Below, in pieces: positions 8,210 to 17,132 of a stretch of 35,596 nucleotides of DNA; positions within the stretch are counted from its first letter, which is position 1, and every line of letters begins with the position of its first letter. A program made the translations under genes and the position numbers. This stretch comes from Campylobacterales bacterium (GTDB taxonomy: Bacteria; Campylobacterota; Campylobacteria; Campylobacterales; Sulfurimonadaceae): NCBI GenBank assembly GCA_026390135.1, contig JAPLGN010000004.1, positions 1 to 35,596 of the forward strand. The letters run 5' to 3'. The notes under the pieces were generated by a model that was given only the letters and a program-made list of their open reading frames with translations, ran no database searches and was not told the origin of the DNA.

Positions 8210-9994
8210 TTAGTTGTTCAAAAAACCTACCGATTTTTCACTGTCAAAACTTCCTTGCTTCTCCTTGAGGATTTCATCTTCAAAATCACTCAACATGAAA
8301 ACGGCGTTATCGCGAGCGGCGACATTATAAGCGGTATTTTTTACGATCAGATTAATCTGTCCCCCCGTTAATGGATGATGGATAAGCTTTTCAATGTTAA
8401 AACCCTCTTCGAATGGAGCGTGCTTAGGAAGCATCATCTTCCAAAGATCCAATCGCTGTGCCTGATCCGGTTTTTTGAACTCAATTTTATAATTGAATCG
8501 TCGCGAAAAAGCTTTGTCAATATTTTCGAGTAAGTTTGTCGTGGCAATCAAAATCCCTTGAAATTTTTCGATTTGCTCTAAAAAGATATTTTGCATCTGA
8601 TTGTGCATTTGATCGGCGGATGAACCGACACCGCTTGAACGTGATGCCAAAAACTGATCGGCTTCGTTGAGCAGCAAAATCGGCTCCGTTTTCGTCTGTT
8701 TGGTCAAATCTGCATAAGTATCGAATATTTTACGAACATTTTTTTCCGACTCGCCGATGTACATTGATAGAATTTTAGAACAATCGAAACTCAGCACTTG
8801 GCGTTTTAGTGAACGTGAGAGCGAATGAGCTGTGAGCGTTTTACCCGTACCTGGAGGGCCGTAGAAAATAATCCGTGCATCGATCCCCGCTTTTTTATCT
8901 TTAACTCCCCATTGATGCAAGCGCGTAATAACCTCTTTGTCCAATTGACGCATGAGGCTTTGGAGCGTTTTTTCCGTAGAGGTATTCAGAACAACATTCT
9001 CTAAAGAAGTAACAGGCTCGATAAGTTCAAAGATTTCTTGCTCTTTGATAAGCATATCGAGCTTGAGTTTGCTTGCTTTTTTCTTTTTTTGCGGGTGCAT
9101 AATACTTTGAAGTACCTCATCAACGATGTAAAAAGCACGGCTTATCCCCCCAAAAGGATTGAGCATCTCTTCGTAGTCGATCACATCATCGTTAATCAAT
9201 CGTGCCCCGTCTTCGAGCAGTGCACGATTTTTGATCCGTTCATAATCGTCGAAACTAATAAGATCGATCAAGGTATTCATCTCACGCAGATTTCCCTCAG
9301 TCGCGCTGTATTCCTCTTTTAGCAACGCTAAAAAGATCACCTGTTCTTTTTGTTCCAGCTTTTTTTGTTTGAAAAAACGATCCAGTACAACATCTTGAGA
9401 GGTTTGGGCAATTCGTTCATCGATTCGTTTTTCTAACAAATCAAGCTTGTTTTGAATCCGATTTATCCCCAATGAATGATCATTACCGCTGTTGCGAACA
9501 ATCGACATTTTTTGATACAACTCAATGCGAAAAAACTGATCTTGCAGATATTCCAAATGATCGGCATACGGCTTGATCTCAGGAAGCGTCATTTCTAACG
9601 ATCCCTCTTCGAGAAGTTTCATAAAAATTGATGTCAGCGCGACAGGAGTATTAAAAAGCTCCAATACAGAAAGTTCACTGATTTTGATCGGAGTAAAAGA
9701 GTGATGAGTAATCCATCCAAGCTCCAAAAGGGTTTTCACTTCTCCAAAATGAGTCAAATACTCATAATTTTCTGCTCCATAAATCTCTTGCAGCAATTCA
9801 AATACAGGAACATCTTCTTGGGACTGCAAAAATTTCTGAGTTAAAAGCTGTAAAATTTTTGCCTCTTCAACGGTACATTTTAACTGAGCAAAAACATGAC
9901 TCATTTCTATGGTTTTATTTTCTAAAAAATCGATTAAATATTTCAATAACTTCCTTGGCTTATTCATTTGAACGCTAAAGGAATGAAATCCCAT
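8210..9994 (-). CDS. AAA+ family ATPase with long N-terminal helical region
   Basis: A 594-residue protein with a C-terminal AAA+ domain. Walker A is GPPGTGKT at about 379-386, Walker B is PILLLNEADQ at about 438-447, sensor 1 is LIATTN near 482-487, and a paired-arginine finger region SRRF lies near 497-500. Walker B has Asn where the magnesium-binding Asp usually stands, a variant I have seen in other bacterial AAA proteins. The first 370 residues are mostly charged and helical without a recognised domain. No secretion signal or membrane segment is visible. Specific substrate is unknown. Start is uncertain: ATG codons at 9994, 9967 and 9904 all lack a good ribosome binding site. It follows the acyl-CoA ligase gene by 39 bases, so it may be the last gene of that unit. 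Confidence 0.85.
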   Translation of the reverse strand: MGFHSFSVQMNKPRKLLKYLIDFLENKTIEMSHVFAQLKCTVEEAKILQLLTQKFLQSQEDVPVFELLQEIYGAENYEYLTHFGEVKTLLELGWITHHSFTPIKISELSVLELFNTPVALTSIFMKLLEEGSLEMTLPEIKPYADHLEYLQDQFFRIELYQKMSIVRNSGNDHSLGINRIQNKLDLLEKRIDERIAQTSQDVVLDRFFKQKKLEQKEQVIFLALLKEEYSATEGNLREMNTLIDLISFDDYERIKNRALLEDGARLINDDVIDYEEMLNPFGGISRAFYIVDEVLQSIMHPQKKKKASKLKLDMLIKEQEIFELIEPVTSLENVVLNTSTEKTLQSLMRQLDKEVITRLHQWGVKDKKAGIDARIIFYGPPGTGKTLTAHSLSRSLKRQVLSFDCSKILSMYIGESEKNVRKIFDTYADLTKQTKTEPILLLNEADQFLASRSSGVGSSADQMHNQMQNIFLEQIEKFQGILIATTNLLENIDKAFSRRFNYKIEFKKPDQAQRLDLWKMMLPKHAPFEEGFNIEKLIHHPLTGGQINLIVKNTAYNVAARDNAVFMLSDFEDEILKEKQGSFDSEKSVGFLNN

Positions 9995-10026
9995 TAGCTA
10001 CGCTTGCCGCTATGGCACTAAAGCTT

Positions 10027-10042
10027 GCCTCGTTTACGAGGC
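10027..10042. terminator. Palindrome across the end of the acyl-CoA ligase gene
   Basis: GCCTCG and CGAGGC pair around a TTTA loop that contains the stop codon of the acyl-CoA ligase gene. No run of T follows directly, so it may be an attenuator, a weak terminator or a remnant of the CACTAAA-type repeat, since GGCACTAAAGC lies beside it at 10015-10024. Confidence 0.35.
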
Positions 10043-11578
10043 AGATTTGTCTTTCAATAAACGTTTAAGTACTTTGCCTGTAGCGGTTTTCGGTAGGGAT
10101 TTTACCACAGTAATGGTTTTAGGTATTTTAAACGAGGCTAAATGCTCTTTAAGTTCAGATTTAAGCTGAGAGGGGCTGATGTGTTCGAAGCCCTCTTCAA
10201 GTTCAATAAAAGCTATGGGAACTTCGCCACTATGAGGATCGCTTTGCGCAATCACGGCAGCAAGCTTTACACTTGGCAACAGCATAAGACACTCTTCTAT
10301 CTGACGCGGATAGATATTGAGCCCTTTGGAAATTATCAAATCTTTGATCCGATCAACGATGTAAATATACCCTTCCTCGTCCACTTTTGCCATATCTCCG
10401 GTGCGAAGCCAGCCATTTTGAATCGCTTTATCGCTTTCAACCGGATCATTCAAGTATCCGCTCATCACACAATCCCCACGTACAATCAGTTCACCTACCT
10501 CACCATACGGCAACTCAAGCATTTCTTCATCAACGATCTTCACTTCATACCCCGCCAAAGGTAATCCGACTGAAAGAAGTTTTTGTTTTTCAATGGGATT
10601 AATCGCAACGGCAGGAGAACATTCACTAAGCCCATATCCTTCAAGCATCATGGCGCGTTTAAATGTAGCATGAAAACGGTTTATGGTATCTTCGTTCAAC
10701 GCTGAACCACCAGATATAAAACAGCGAATACGATTGAACCATAGAAAATACCATGGGAGCTTGGCGCGAAGCAATGCATTGTAAATATCCGGAACCCCCA
10801 TAAATACTGTTACTTGCTTGAGCAGTGTTTGTTTTAGAATATTGCTAAAAGGTAAAATCGAGGGGACAATCACGGAAGAGGCTTGTAAAAACAACGGCAG
10901 CACCACCATTATCGAAAACGTAAAAGAATGAAACATAGGGAGATAGACAATAAAACGATCCCGATGATTCAAATCAAATCGTTCCTGAGCCCCAATAAGA
11001 TTGGAAAACAAATTACGATTGCTAATCATTGCTCCCTTAGGATTACCCGTGGTCCCTGAGGTATAAAAAATCACCGCTGTCTCATCTAAAGAAAGCGGCT
11101 CAGCCTCTAGGATTTTATCATTTTTAGGAAGTGCATTCATACTGTAATGGTCAGATGTGTTGGGTGGAGACTGATCTATCCAAATAGTTGCTTTGAGACT
11201 TGGGACATCTTTTTCCAGGCTTTGCGTTTCTGCTTTTAGCTTGTATCCCGTAATCAACACTTTGGCACAGCAGTCTTGCAAAATATAGCGATACTCTTCA
11301 TTTTTAAGCATCGTATTGATAGGAATGACCACCGCTCCAATTTTATTGGCTGCAAAAATACTTACGACAAACTCTACACTGTTAGGACAAATCAACGCTA
11401 CCTTATCTCCGCGCCCTACTCTCAAAGTATGAAGCGATTGCGCAAGATCATCTACCTTATTGAGCAATTGCGAGTAGGTATAGCTCTCATTATTGATAAA
11501 TATTGCTTTTTTATCCGCCTTCTCCTCCACGACAGAGGTAAGCATTTCATAAAAGTTTTTAAACGGGTAACGAATCAA
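10034..11578 (-). CDS. fadD: Acyl-CoA synthetase, FadD-like AMP-forming ligase
   Basis: A 514-residue ANL-superfamily adenylating enzyme, expected to activate a fatty or other carboxylic acid to the acyl-CoA in two steps through an acyl-AMP. Visible motifs: the phosphate loop YTSGTTGNPKGAM (A3), GYGLSECSP (A5), GWLRTGDMA (A7), DRIKDLIISKGLNIYP (A8) and the catalytic lysine region PKTATGKVLKRLL (A10). Length suits long-chain or medium-chain acyl-CoA ligases. It begins with TTG at 11578, overlapping the stop of the FadL-like gene; the first ATG is codon 12, so the exact start is open. The coupling with a FadL-type porin supports a fatty-acid uptake and activation pair. The true chain length or aromatic preference cannot be told from this sequence. 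Confidence 0.88.
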   Translation of the reverse strand: MIRYPFKNFYEMLTSVVEEKADKKAIFINNESYTYSQLLNKVDDLAQSLHTLRVGRGDKVALICPNSVEFVVSIFAANKIGAVVIPINTMLKNEEYRYILQDCCAKVLITGYKLKAETQSLEKDVPSLKATIWIDQSPPNTSDHYSMNALPKNDKILEAEPLSLDETAVIFYTSGTTGNPKGAMISNRNLFSNLIGAQERFDLNHRDRFIVYLPMFHSFTFSIMVVLPLFLQASSVIVPSILPFSNILKQTLLKQVTVFMGVPDIYNALLRAKLPWYFLWFNRIRCFISGGSALNEDTINRFHATFKRAMMLEGYGLSECSPAVAINPIEKQKLLSVGLPLAGYEVKIVDEEMLELPYGEVGELIVRGDCVMSGYLNDPVESDKAIQNGWLRTGDMAKVDEEGYIYIVDRIKDLIISKGLNIYPRQIEECLMLLPSVKLAAVIAQSDPHSGEVPIAFIELEEGFEHISPSQLKSELKEHLASFKIPKTITVVKSLPKTATGKVLKRLLKDKSAS

Positions 11579-12768
11579 AAGTGATACTCGATTCCTGCAG
11601 TAACGAGATATGCGCGGGCGTTGGAAAACTCGCCTTTAATTCCTGTCGCACCGGCTTGATAGACATCACGTGACTCTTTCATATCAACAAGTCCAGCAAG
11701 ACCAATGTTCCATGATTTGTCGATTTGATAACGACCACCCACAGAAGCAATCCATGCATCCGAATCAGGAAGTTCATATCCGAGAGTTGATTCAGGGGTC
11801 GGGCTCTCATCGTATGCAACCCCTGCCATTGCTGTCCATTTATCGTATTTTTGAGTAAGTCCTAAACGATAGGTGTTGGTGTCTTTCCAGTTTTTTGGTT
11901 TTATTGTTCCAAATACCGCATCTGCTGTAGGATTTGTATATTCAAAATTCAATTGTTTATAAGCTGACCAAAATGTACGTTCATATATGGCTTCAACTGT
12001 TGTACCGCTACCAAATGAATAAGCAGCAGCTAAATTAAAAGTTGCTGGAAGAGGCACAGTAACAGATACAGTATGATTTCCATTAACCACTGGAGATACC
12101 AAATCAGCACTTCCCTCAACATTTAAATCAATTTTTGAACGATAGGTTGCTGCTAATGAAATATTGGATACTGGTCGATAGTTCAATGCAAGGTTATAGC
12201 CATAATCAATCGAGTCACCTGTCAGATTTTGAGAATAATTAAATGGCACAGTACCTTTTGCTTTAACTATGCCGCTAGTAGAAATAACCCGAAAACCAAC
12301 CCCCATACTTACCGTATCACTAAGCGGTATCGCCATAGAGGGATTAAACTCAATCGTTTGAAGCGTAAATTCTTCAGCAGTTGCTTTCGGAACTGTAGCG
12401 TCCCAGCGCTTCGATAATCCCGCTGGAGCAACAATGCTAAATCCAACGCGTGCACCGTTATCCCCTAATTTTTTAGACGTATAATGAAACGATGGGACTA
12501 AGAAGTTTTCCTTCTTAGAACTGTAATTTCCGGTTGTCCCCGAAAAATCAATCGCACTCAATCCAATGTAAGTCGCATCCACTTCGAGTAAATTGGCATC
12601 TTCGTTATACACCATCGCCGCAGGATTGTAATACGCCGCATCGGCACCGTGCGCATTGGCTATGTATGCTGCACTTAGTGCTGTTGCATTGATGGAACTT
12701 TCAGGAATAGCGTATCCCCCTGCCATAAGTGTCGCTGCTGCAACCGCTGAAATTACGATAATTTTCAT
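11575..12768 (-). CDS. FadL/OMPP1/TodX-family outer membrane transporter
   Basis: A 397-residue outer membrane beta-barrel. It has an N-terminal signal peptide (VAAATLMAGGYA) directly followed by the family hallmark: AIPESSINATALSAAYIANA, then ADAAYYNPAAM. This N-terminal plug region is typical of FadL proteins. It ends with an aromatic residue (EYHF), as barrel proteins do. The family moves long-chain fatty acids or hydrophobic hydrocarbons across the outer membrane. It starts with ATG three bases after nfo, with GGAG near the end of nfo as ribosome binding site, and its stop overlaps the start of the acyl-CoA ligase. That arrangement suggests joint uptake and activation of a hydrophobic acid. 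Confidence 0.9.
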   Translation of the reverse strand: MKIIVISAVAAATLMAGGYAIPESSINATALSAAYIANAHGADAAYYNPAAMVYNEDANLLEVDATYIGLSAIDFSGTTGNYSSKKENFLVPSFHYTSKKLGDNGARVGFSIVAPAGLSKRWDATVPKATAEEFTLQTIEFNPSMAIPLSDTVSMGVGFRVISTSGIVKAKGTVPFNYSQNLTGDSIDYGYNLALNYRPVSNISLAATYRSKIDLNVEGSADLVSPVVNGNHTVSVTVPLPATFNLAAAYSFGSGTTVEAIYERTFWSAYKQLNFEYTNPTADAVFGTIKPKNWKDTNTYRLGLTQKYDKWTAMAGVAYDESPTPESTLGYELPDSDAWIASVGGRYQIDKSWNIGLAGLVDMKESRDVYQAGATGIKGEFSNARAYLVTAGIEYHF

Positions 12769-12771
12769 ACT

Positions 12772-13617
12772 TTACTCCTGCATTGAATATAAAAGTTCTA
12801 TCTCTTGAGCCCAAATTGTCTCATCAATTGTCTCAAGCACTAACGGTATATCGTCCATTCGAGCGTCATTCATGAGAAAATGAAACGCATCCAACCCGAT
12901 TTTCCCATGTCCTAACGAATCATGTCGATCTACATGGCTTCCTAAATCTGGTTTTGAGTCGTTGATATGCATCCCTTTGAGATATTGAAATCCAATAACA
13001 CTCTCGAACTCGGCCCACGTAGCATCATACGCCTTACGGGTACGAATATCATATCCGGCTGTGAACATGTGACAGGTATCAATACACACCCCAACCCGCG
13101 ATTTATCTTCAATCCGCTCAATAATAGCTGCAATATGCTCGAATCTCCACCCAAGATTAGACCCCTGACCAGCGGTGTTTTCGATGGTAAGATTAACACC
13201 TTCTACCATTTTAATTGCCTCATTCATACTCGCAGCAATACGGTCAATACACTCTTCTTCGCTAATTTGTTTGAGGTGACTTCCGGGGTGAAAGTTCAGG
13301 CGATCAAGCCCAAGCTGTGAACAACGCTGTAATTCATCAATAAATGCTTCCAGTGATTTTTCACGCTTCTCCTCTTCGGGATGTCCAAGATTGATAAGAT
13401 ACGAATCGTGAGGCAAAATATGGCAGGGTTGTATACCGCTTTTAGCAAGATTATCTTTGAACAATCCAATTGTCTCATCTTCGAGCGGTTTTGCCGCCCA
13501 TTGTTTTTGATTTTTGGTAAAAAGAGCAAACGCTTTCGCCCCGATTTTCATTGCATTAAGGGGGGCATTAAAGACTCCACCCGAAGCGGAGACGTGTGCT
13601 CCTACGTATTTAGACAT
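12772..13617 (-). CDS. nfo: Endonuclease IV (Nfo), AP endonuclease
   Basis: A 281-residue zinc-dependent apurinic/apyrimidinic endonuclease of base excision repair. The N-terminus [13 protein letters not shown] and the blocks [35 protein letters not shown] and [16 protein letters not shown] carry the metal ligands (His, Glu, Asp) of the family; length is normal. ATG at 13617 has AAGGAA upstream, and that site lies inside the last codons of the RhuM gene, whose stop is one base before this start. Nfo is therefore probably translated from the same mRNA as the KAP-RhuM pair and the FadL gene. Confidence 0.96.
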   Translation of the reverse strand: MSKYVGAHVSASGGVFNAPLNAMKIGAKAFALFTKNQKQWAAKPLEDETIGLFKDNLAKSGIQPCHILPHDSYLINLGHPEEEKREKSLEAFIDELQRCSQLGLDRLNFHPGSHLKQISEEECIDRIAASMNEAIKMVEGVNLTIENTAGQGSNLGWRFEHIAAIIERIEDKSRVGVCIDTCHMFTAGYDIRTRKAYDATWAEFESVIGFQYLKGMHINDSKPDLGSHVDRHDSLGHGKIGLDAFHFLMNDARMDDIPLVLETIDETIWAQEIELLYSMQE

Positions 13618-13618
13618 A

Positions 13619-14635
13619 TTAATTTCCTTGTGTATTTTTTAAAAGTTTTTTGATTTCTCTATCAAAATCCGATTCGATTTTTTGAATTTTATTAAACTCT
13701 TCGTAAATGGCTAACGCTTTTTCTTCCGCCTGATTTTTAGTAATCGTCCCCTTGCCTTCAAGAACGTTGTACTCATTGAACGCCAAAAACTTATCCACCG
13801 ATTCTTTGATCTGTACCATACTCAACTCAGTACGGTTTTCGATCAACCGCTCTATATAGTCGAAATAGCCAGATATTGCCCGTTCAAGCTTTTTGATCTC
13901 ATCCTCGGTGAGATAATTTTTAGCAATCACCGTATCGGATTTCAAAATCCGCCCGTGAGGTGAATTTTTCCATGTTTGCAATCCCATAAAAGGTTGAGAA
14001 ATATCTGCTTTTTCATAAATAATTTCTGCCGCCGTTTGACCACTTATCGCATAATGAAATTTATTTTGAACCGTAGCATAAAAATTCTTAGTCGTTTCCG
14101 AATTTTTATCATAATCGATACTGCACTCAGCAAAAATATCGGTAATTTTTTGGTAAATTCTCCGCTCGCTCGCACGGATGGAACGAACTCTCTCAAGCAG
14201 TTCGTCAAAATAATCTTTACCAAAATAGCGACCGTTTTTAAGCCGCTCATCATCCATCGCAAAACCTTTGATGATGTACTCTTTGAGGATTTTAGTAGCC
14301 CATATTCTAAACTGGGTCGCTTGGCTCGAATTGACACGATAGCCGACAGAGAGGATCGCATCGAGGTTGTAGAATTTTGTTTGATAGTTTTTTCCATCTT
14401 GAGCAGTATGTGCAATTTTTGCACTTACTGAATCTTCATCGAGTTCAGCACTATCAAAAATATTTTTCAAATGTTTCGTTATAACGGTTCTATCGACTCC
14501 AAAAAGCTCCGCCATCCGCTTTTGCGGAAGCCAAACGCTTTCATTATGGAGAAATATTTCGACCTTCACATCGCTGTTGGGTGTTGTGTAGAGTAAAAAT
14601 TCGGTGAGGGAGTCTTTAATTGTTAGATTGTTCAA
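13619..14635 (-). CDS. RhuM-family protein
   Basis: A 338-residue protein of the RhuM family, named after a Salmonella pathogenicity island 3 gene. N-terminal residues 36-60 form a helix-turn-helix-like segment ([20 protein letters not shown]), followed at 87-113 by the signature [16 protein letters not shown] and [10 protein letters not shown]. The rest is charged and helical. The biochemical activity of the family is not established; its genes are often found in mobile regions and near restriction-modification loci. It starts at TTG 14635 with AGAGGT nine bases upstream and overlaps the preceding KAP NTPase gene by 20 bases, so the two are a transcriptional and probably functional pair. It ends one base before nfo. 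Confidence 0.88.
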   Translation of the reverse strand: MNNLTIKDSLTEFLLYTTPNSDVKVEIFLHNESVWLPQKRMAELFGVDRTVITKHLKNIFDSAELDEDSVSAKIAHTAQDGKNYQTKFYNLDAILSVGYRVNSSQATQFRIWATKILKEYIIKGFAMDDERLKNGRYFGKDYFDELLERVRSIRASERRIYQKITDIFAECSIDYDKNSETTKNFYATVQNKFHYAISGQTAAEIIYEKADISQPFMGLQTWKNSPHGRILKSDTVIAKNYLTEDEIKKLERAISGYFDYIERLIENRTELSMVQIKESVDKFLAFNEYNVLEGKGTITKNQAEEKALAIYEEFNKIQKIESDFDREIKKLLKNTQGN

Positions 14636-16478
14636 TTGCTGTTACCTCTAACTGTTTGATTTTACTTTTTCGTTCTATTTCATTTTCTATTTTTTTAATA
14701 ATCTCTTTTGCTATAACATCATAACAATGTTTTTTTATCCAAACATCTTTGATTTTGTAAGGAAGCTCTACTTCATATGAATTTACAATTTCAATAAGTA
14801 ATTTCCAAAAAGGCAACTCTTCTAATACGCTCTCTTTCTCATAGGCAGAAATAGATTGATACCTATTTTTTAAAATATCAAGTACATCACGCATATTTTT
14901 ATTTTCAACCTGAAGCAAAGCATCAAAAAAGTTTTGAGATCTAATTGCATTAAAAACAGGTAATCGATAAAGTAACTCTTTATTTTTTTCTGCGGATAAC
15001 ATATTTGTAAATTCTTGAATATTGTTTTCACTAAGATATTGAATTAAAAGACTACCTTTCTCGGACAATCCCTCGTTTCTCAAATTATCGGCTTGTTTTA
15101 GTAAATATTCCTTAAGCAGCTTAAACTCATCCGATTCCTCACTTCTATAACCATAGTAAGTATAATTCCCATCTAATTCATAATCGTTGAGAGTGTCTAT
15201 ACCTTTTAGTTCTCTTATATTTATATCCACATATTTTTTTATATCATTAACAACTTGATCTTTCTCATGGTTATAAATTTTTTTATCTATCAGCTCCAAA
15301 AGAATTCCTAAAATGTGCATAATAACGGTAGGTTCTAAATATTCATTTTTTTTAAGCTTTAATAGTGTTTGATTCAATGCAGTTTGAAACTCATCTTCTT
15401 CTATCAACATATAGTGCCAAAGCATCACCCATTCTTCTTTCTGCTCTCTAAAAAAATATCTGCTTCGATTTAAATCTAGTGAAATTTCAGTTGCAGATAC
15501 ACTTCCCTTTGTAAAAAGATCAATCCAATTTTGATTCGATAAAAATAATTCTTCAAATAAAAAATTATATTTTTCAGAAATACGTTTAATTTCATTTAGA
15601 ACATTATTGCGTTCTTCTTCTTCTTGTAGTTTTCCTGTTTTCAACTCTATAATTCTATGCAGTAGTTGTATATCCAAACTTGAACTCTTTATTTCAAACA
15701 ATAACGCAAAAAATACCTGTATAAACTCTGTTATAAGTTCAGAATGATTTTTAAACTTATCCTCAAACGAATTTATCAACCGATCAAAATCTAATATACC
15801 TTGTCGTAGACTTCGCAAGTTTTGGTAACCTGCTGTATCAAAAACAGATTTGATAATTGATTGATTACTATTCAATACCTCTTTTGCATTTTTCAACTCA
15901 TCCGTAAATGTTTTAAATGCAGTTTCAAAATCTTGTTCTACTTGAAATGTTTTCCCGATTGTTTTTTCTTTAAAAAGAAGGTATTTTTCATCTTCTTTTA
16001 ATTTGCCTTCATCCGCAAGGAGAATAACCTTTTGTTTGTGTGTCTCTGTCAATCCATTAATATAACCATGCAGTTCTAATAATTCTATACCTGCTCGTTC
16101 CAAATCATCAAAAATGAAAATTATGTTTTGATTGCCTTCTTGTTTTAAAGCCCAACCCATTGGCATATCAGATAAATTAATGCCTGTGAATTTTTTTAAA
16201 ACTTGCCCCACTAATTTTGCTGTCATACTTACGTCATGTGTATCATCTATGTTAAATAGTTTTAATAGAACTTTTTTGTGAATGTCCTCTTTAGATTTCA
16301 ATCCAAATAAACTAACTTTGACGATATTTTTTGTATTTTGATATTCTACAGTCATCTGATTAATGAAAAAAGTCTTCCCACTTCCCCATTTTCCAGAAAG
16401 CAAAACGGCATACTGAGGCTCATTTAAATTTAGGTAGTAATCTAAAAAATCATTGATATGTTGATTTACAATTGCCAA
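14616..16478 (-). CDS. KAP-type P-loop NTPase, probable defence-associated
   Basis: An approximately 620-residue P-loop NTPase. Walker A is GKWGSGKT at about residues 29-36 and Walker B is IIFIFDDLER at about 119-128, followed by VILLADEGK. This pattern fits the KAP family, whose founding members include the phage-exclusion protein PifA. The membrane segments that many KAP proteins carry between the two Walker motifs are not seen here, so this looks like a soluble form. The C-terminal 450 residues are charged, helical and unrecognised. The frame is open to a TTG at 16514, but that lies in a repeat hairpin; TTG at 16478, with AAGG seven bases upstream, is preferred. The first ATG comes after Walker A and cannot be the start. 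The gene is strikingly AT-rich (bases 15541-15600 contain 8 G or C). Confidence 0.78.
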   Translation of the reverse strand: MAIVNQHINDFLDYYLNLNEPQYAVLLSGKWGSGKTFFINQMTVEYQNTKNIVKVSLFGLKSKEDIHKKVLLKLFNIDDTHDVSMTAKLVGQVLKKFTGINLSDMPMGWALKQEGNQNIIFIFDDLERAGIELLELHGYINGLTETHKQKVILLADEGKLKEDEKYLLFKEKTIGKTFQVEQDFETAFKTFTDELKNAKEVLNSNQSIIKSVFDTAGYQNLRSLRQGILDFDRLINSFEDKFKNHSELITEFIQVFFALLFEIKSSSLDIQLLHRIIELKTGKLQEEEERNNVLNEIKRISEKYNFLFEELFLSNQNWIDLFTKGSVSATEISLDLNRSRYFFREQKEEWVMLWHYMLIEEDEFQTALNQTLLKLKKNEYLEPTVIMHILGILLELIDKKIYNHEKDQVVNDIKKYVDINIRELKGIDTLNDYELDGNYTYYGYRSEESDEFKLLKEYLLKQADNLRNEGLSEKGSLLIQYLSENNIQEFTNMLSAEKNKELLYRLPVFNAIRSQNFFDALLQVENKNMRDVLDILKNRYQSISAYEKESVLEELPFWKLLIEIVNSYEVELPYKIKDVWIKKHCYDVIAKEIIKKIENEIERKSKIKQLEVTAIEQSNN

Positions 16479-16504
16479 AGATATACCTTGCTTTAATTTA
16501 TGAT

Positions 16505-16533
16505 GGGTTCCCAATCAAGTCGGGAATGACGGG
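16505..16533. repeat. CGTCATTCC-family repeat, single unit in the KAP leader
   Basis: On the minus strand this reads CCCGTCATTCCCGACTTGAT and continues with a matching GGGAA, a diverged single unit of the repeat family also found at 21088, 27041, 30851, 31378 and 33453. The stem is TTCCC (16508-16512) with GGGAA (16522-16526). It lies between the likely promoter and the start of the KAP NTPase gene. Confidence 0.7.
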
Positions 16534-16556
16534 AAGAAACTATTTGTTTTCAAAAG

Positions 16557-16565
16557 ATTATATCA
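16557..16565 (-). promoter_or_regulatory. Extended -10 promoter for the KAP-RhuM unit
   Basis: On the minus strand TGATATAAT gives a perfect TATAAT (16557-16562) preceded by TG with one base between. The expected start of transcription is near 16550, about 70 bases before the preferred start codon. No good -35 box is visible, which is common in Campylobacterota. Confidence 0.55.
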
Positions 16566-16631
16566 CAGTCGCCGAATTCTCTCTGCCATACATCAAGAGG
16601 TATAGATCAATAAAATCAGAATTCAATTCAC

Positions 16632-17132
16632 TCACTCCGAAGCATTACTCTCCAAAACATCACTAATTTTAATCATCAGCCCATTGAGCCTATCTTTAAA
16701 ATAGGTCTCTTTTACTGAGTGGCGATAGACTATGTCCATCTCGTCATTTCGTATGTTTTGGATTTTTACCCCTCCACATGACTCACTTGTCCCATTGCCA
16801 TCGAAAACAGGTTCACTTTGCAATACCCTGCGCATCGTATCACGCGGATAATCTTTATAAAGATATTCTTTTACAAACGCCTCTTCACTCATGCATCCGG
16901 CACTCACGCATACTTGTTTATCAATGGATATTTTCTCCACTGCTATGCCTGCGGTAAAAAGTTCCATCTCGACTGCATCACCTTCGTAACGGAGGTATCC
17001 CATATCCGCATATTTCAGCTTTGGGCTTTTGATAACAATCATTTTAGGGGTACTTATAGAGTAGTGTTTCGTTGCGCATCCTCCTATTAAGAGGGCGAAA
17101 AAACTAACCCATAGGATAAAGTATTTTTGCAT
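16632..17132 (-). CDS. Putative lipoprotein of unknown function
   Basis: A 166-residue protein with a clear lipoprotein signal: a short hydrophobic stretch FILWVSFFALLIGG followed by Cys in the lipobox LIGGC. The mature part contains four further cysteines, two in CVSAGC, one in SESCGG and none in a known metal-site pattern. I do not recognise the family. ATG at 17132 is chosen over ATG at 17141 because TTGGA stands eight bases before it. The gene starts inside the 3' end of the aldo/keto reductase gene (overlap about 29 bases), so it is probably co-transcribed with it. It should be anchored in the inner or outer membrane facing the periplasm. Confidence 0.75.
   Translation of the reverse strand: MQKYFILWVSFFALLIGGCATKHYSISTPKMIVIKSPKLKYADMGYLRYEGDAVEMELFTAGIAVEKISIDKQVCVSAGCMSEEAFVKEYLYKDYPRDTMRRVLQSEPVFDGNGTSESCGGVKIQNIRNDEMDIVYRHSVKETYFKDRLNGLMIKISDVLESNASE

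Noticed and set aside
16500-16640. Attachment site or transposase next to the AT-rich KAP-RhuM pair
   Set aside because: No tRNA, integrase, transposase or target duplication was found beside it; transfer is inferred only from base composition and gene type.
16472-16666. Open frame on the plus strand across the KAP gene leader
   Set aside because: It crosses the repeat and promoter region, has no ribosome binding site and ends in the lipoprotein gene region.
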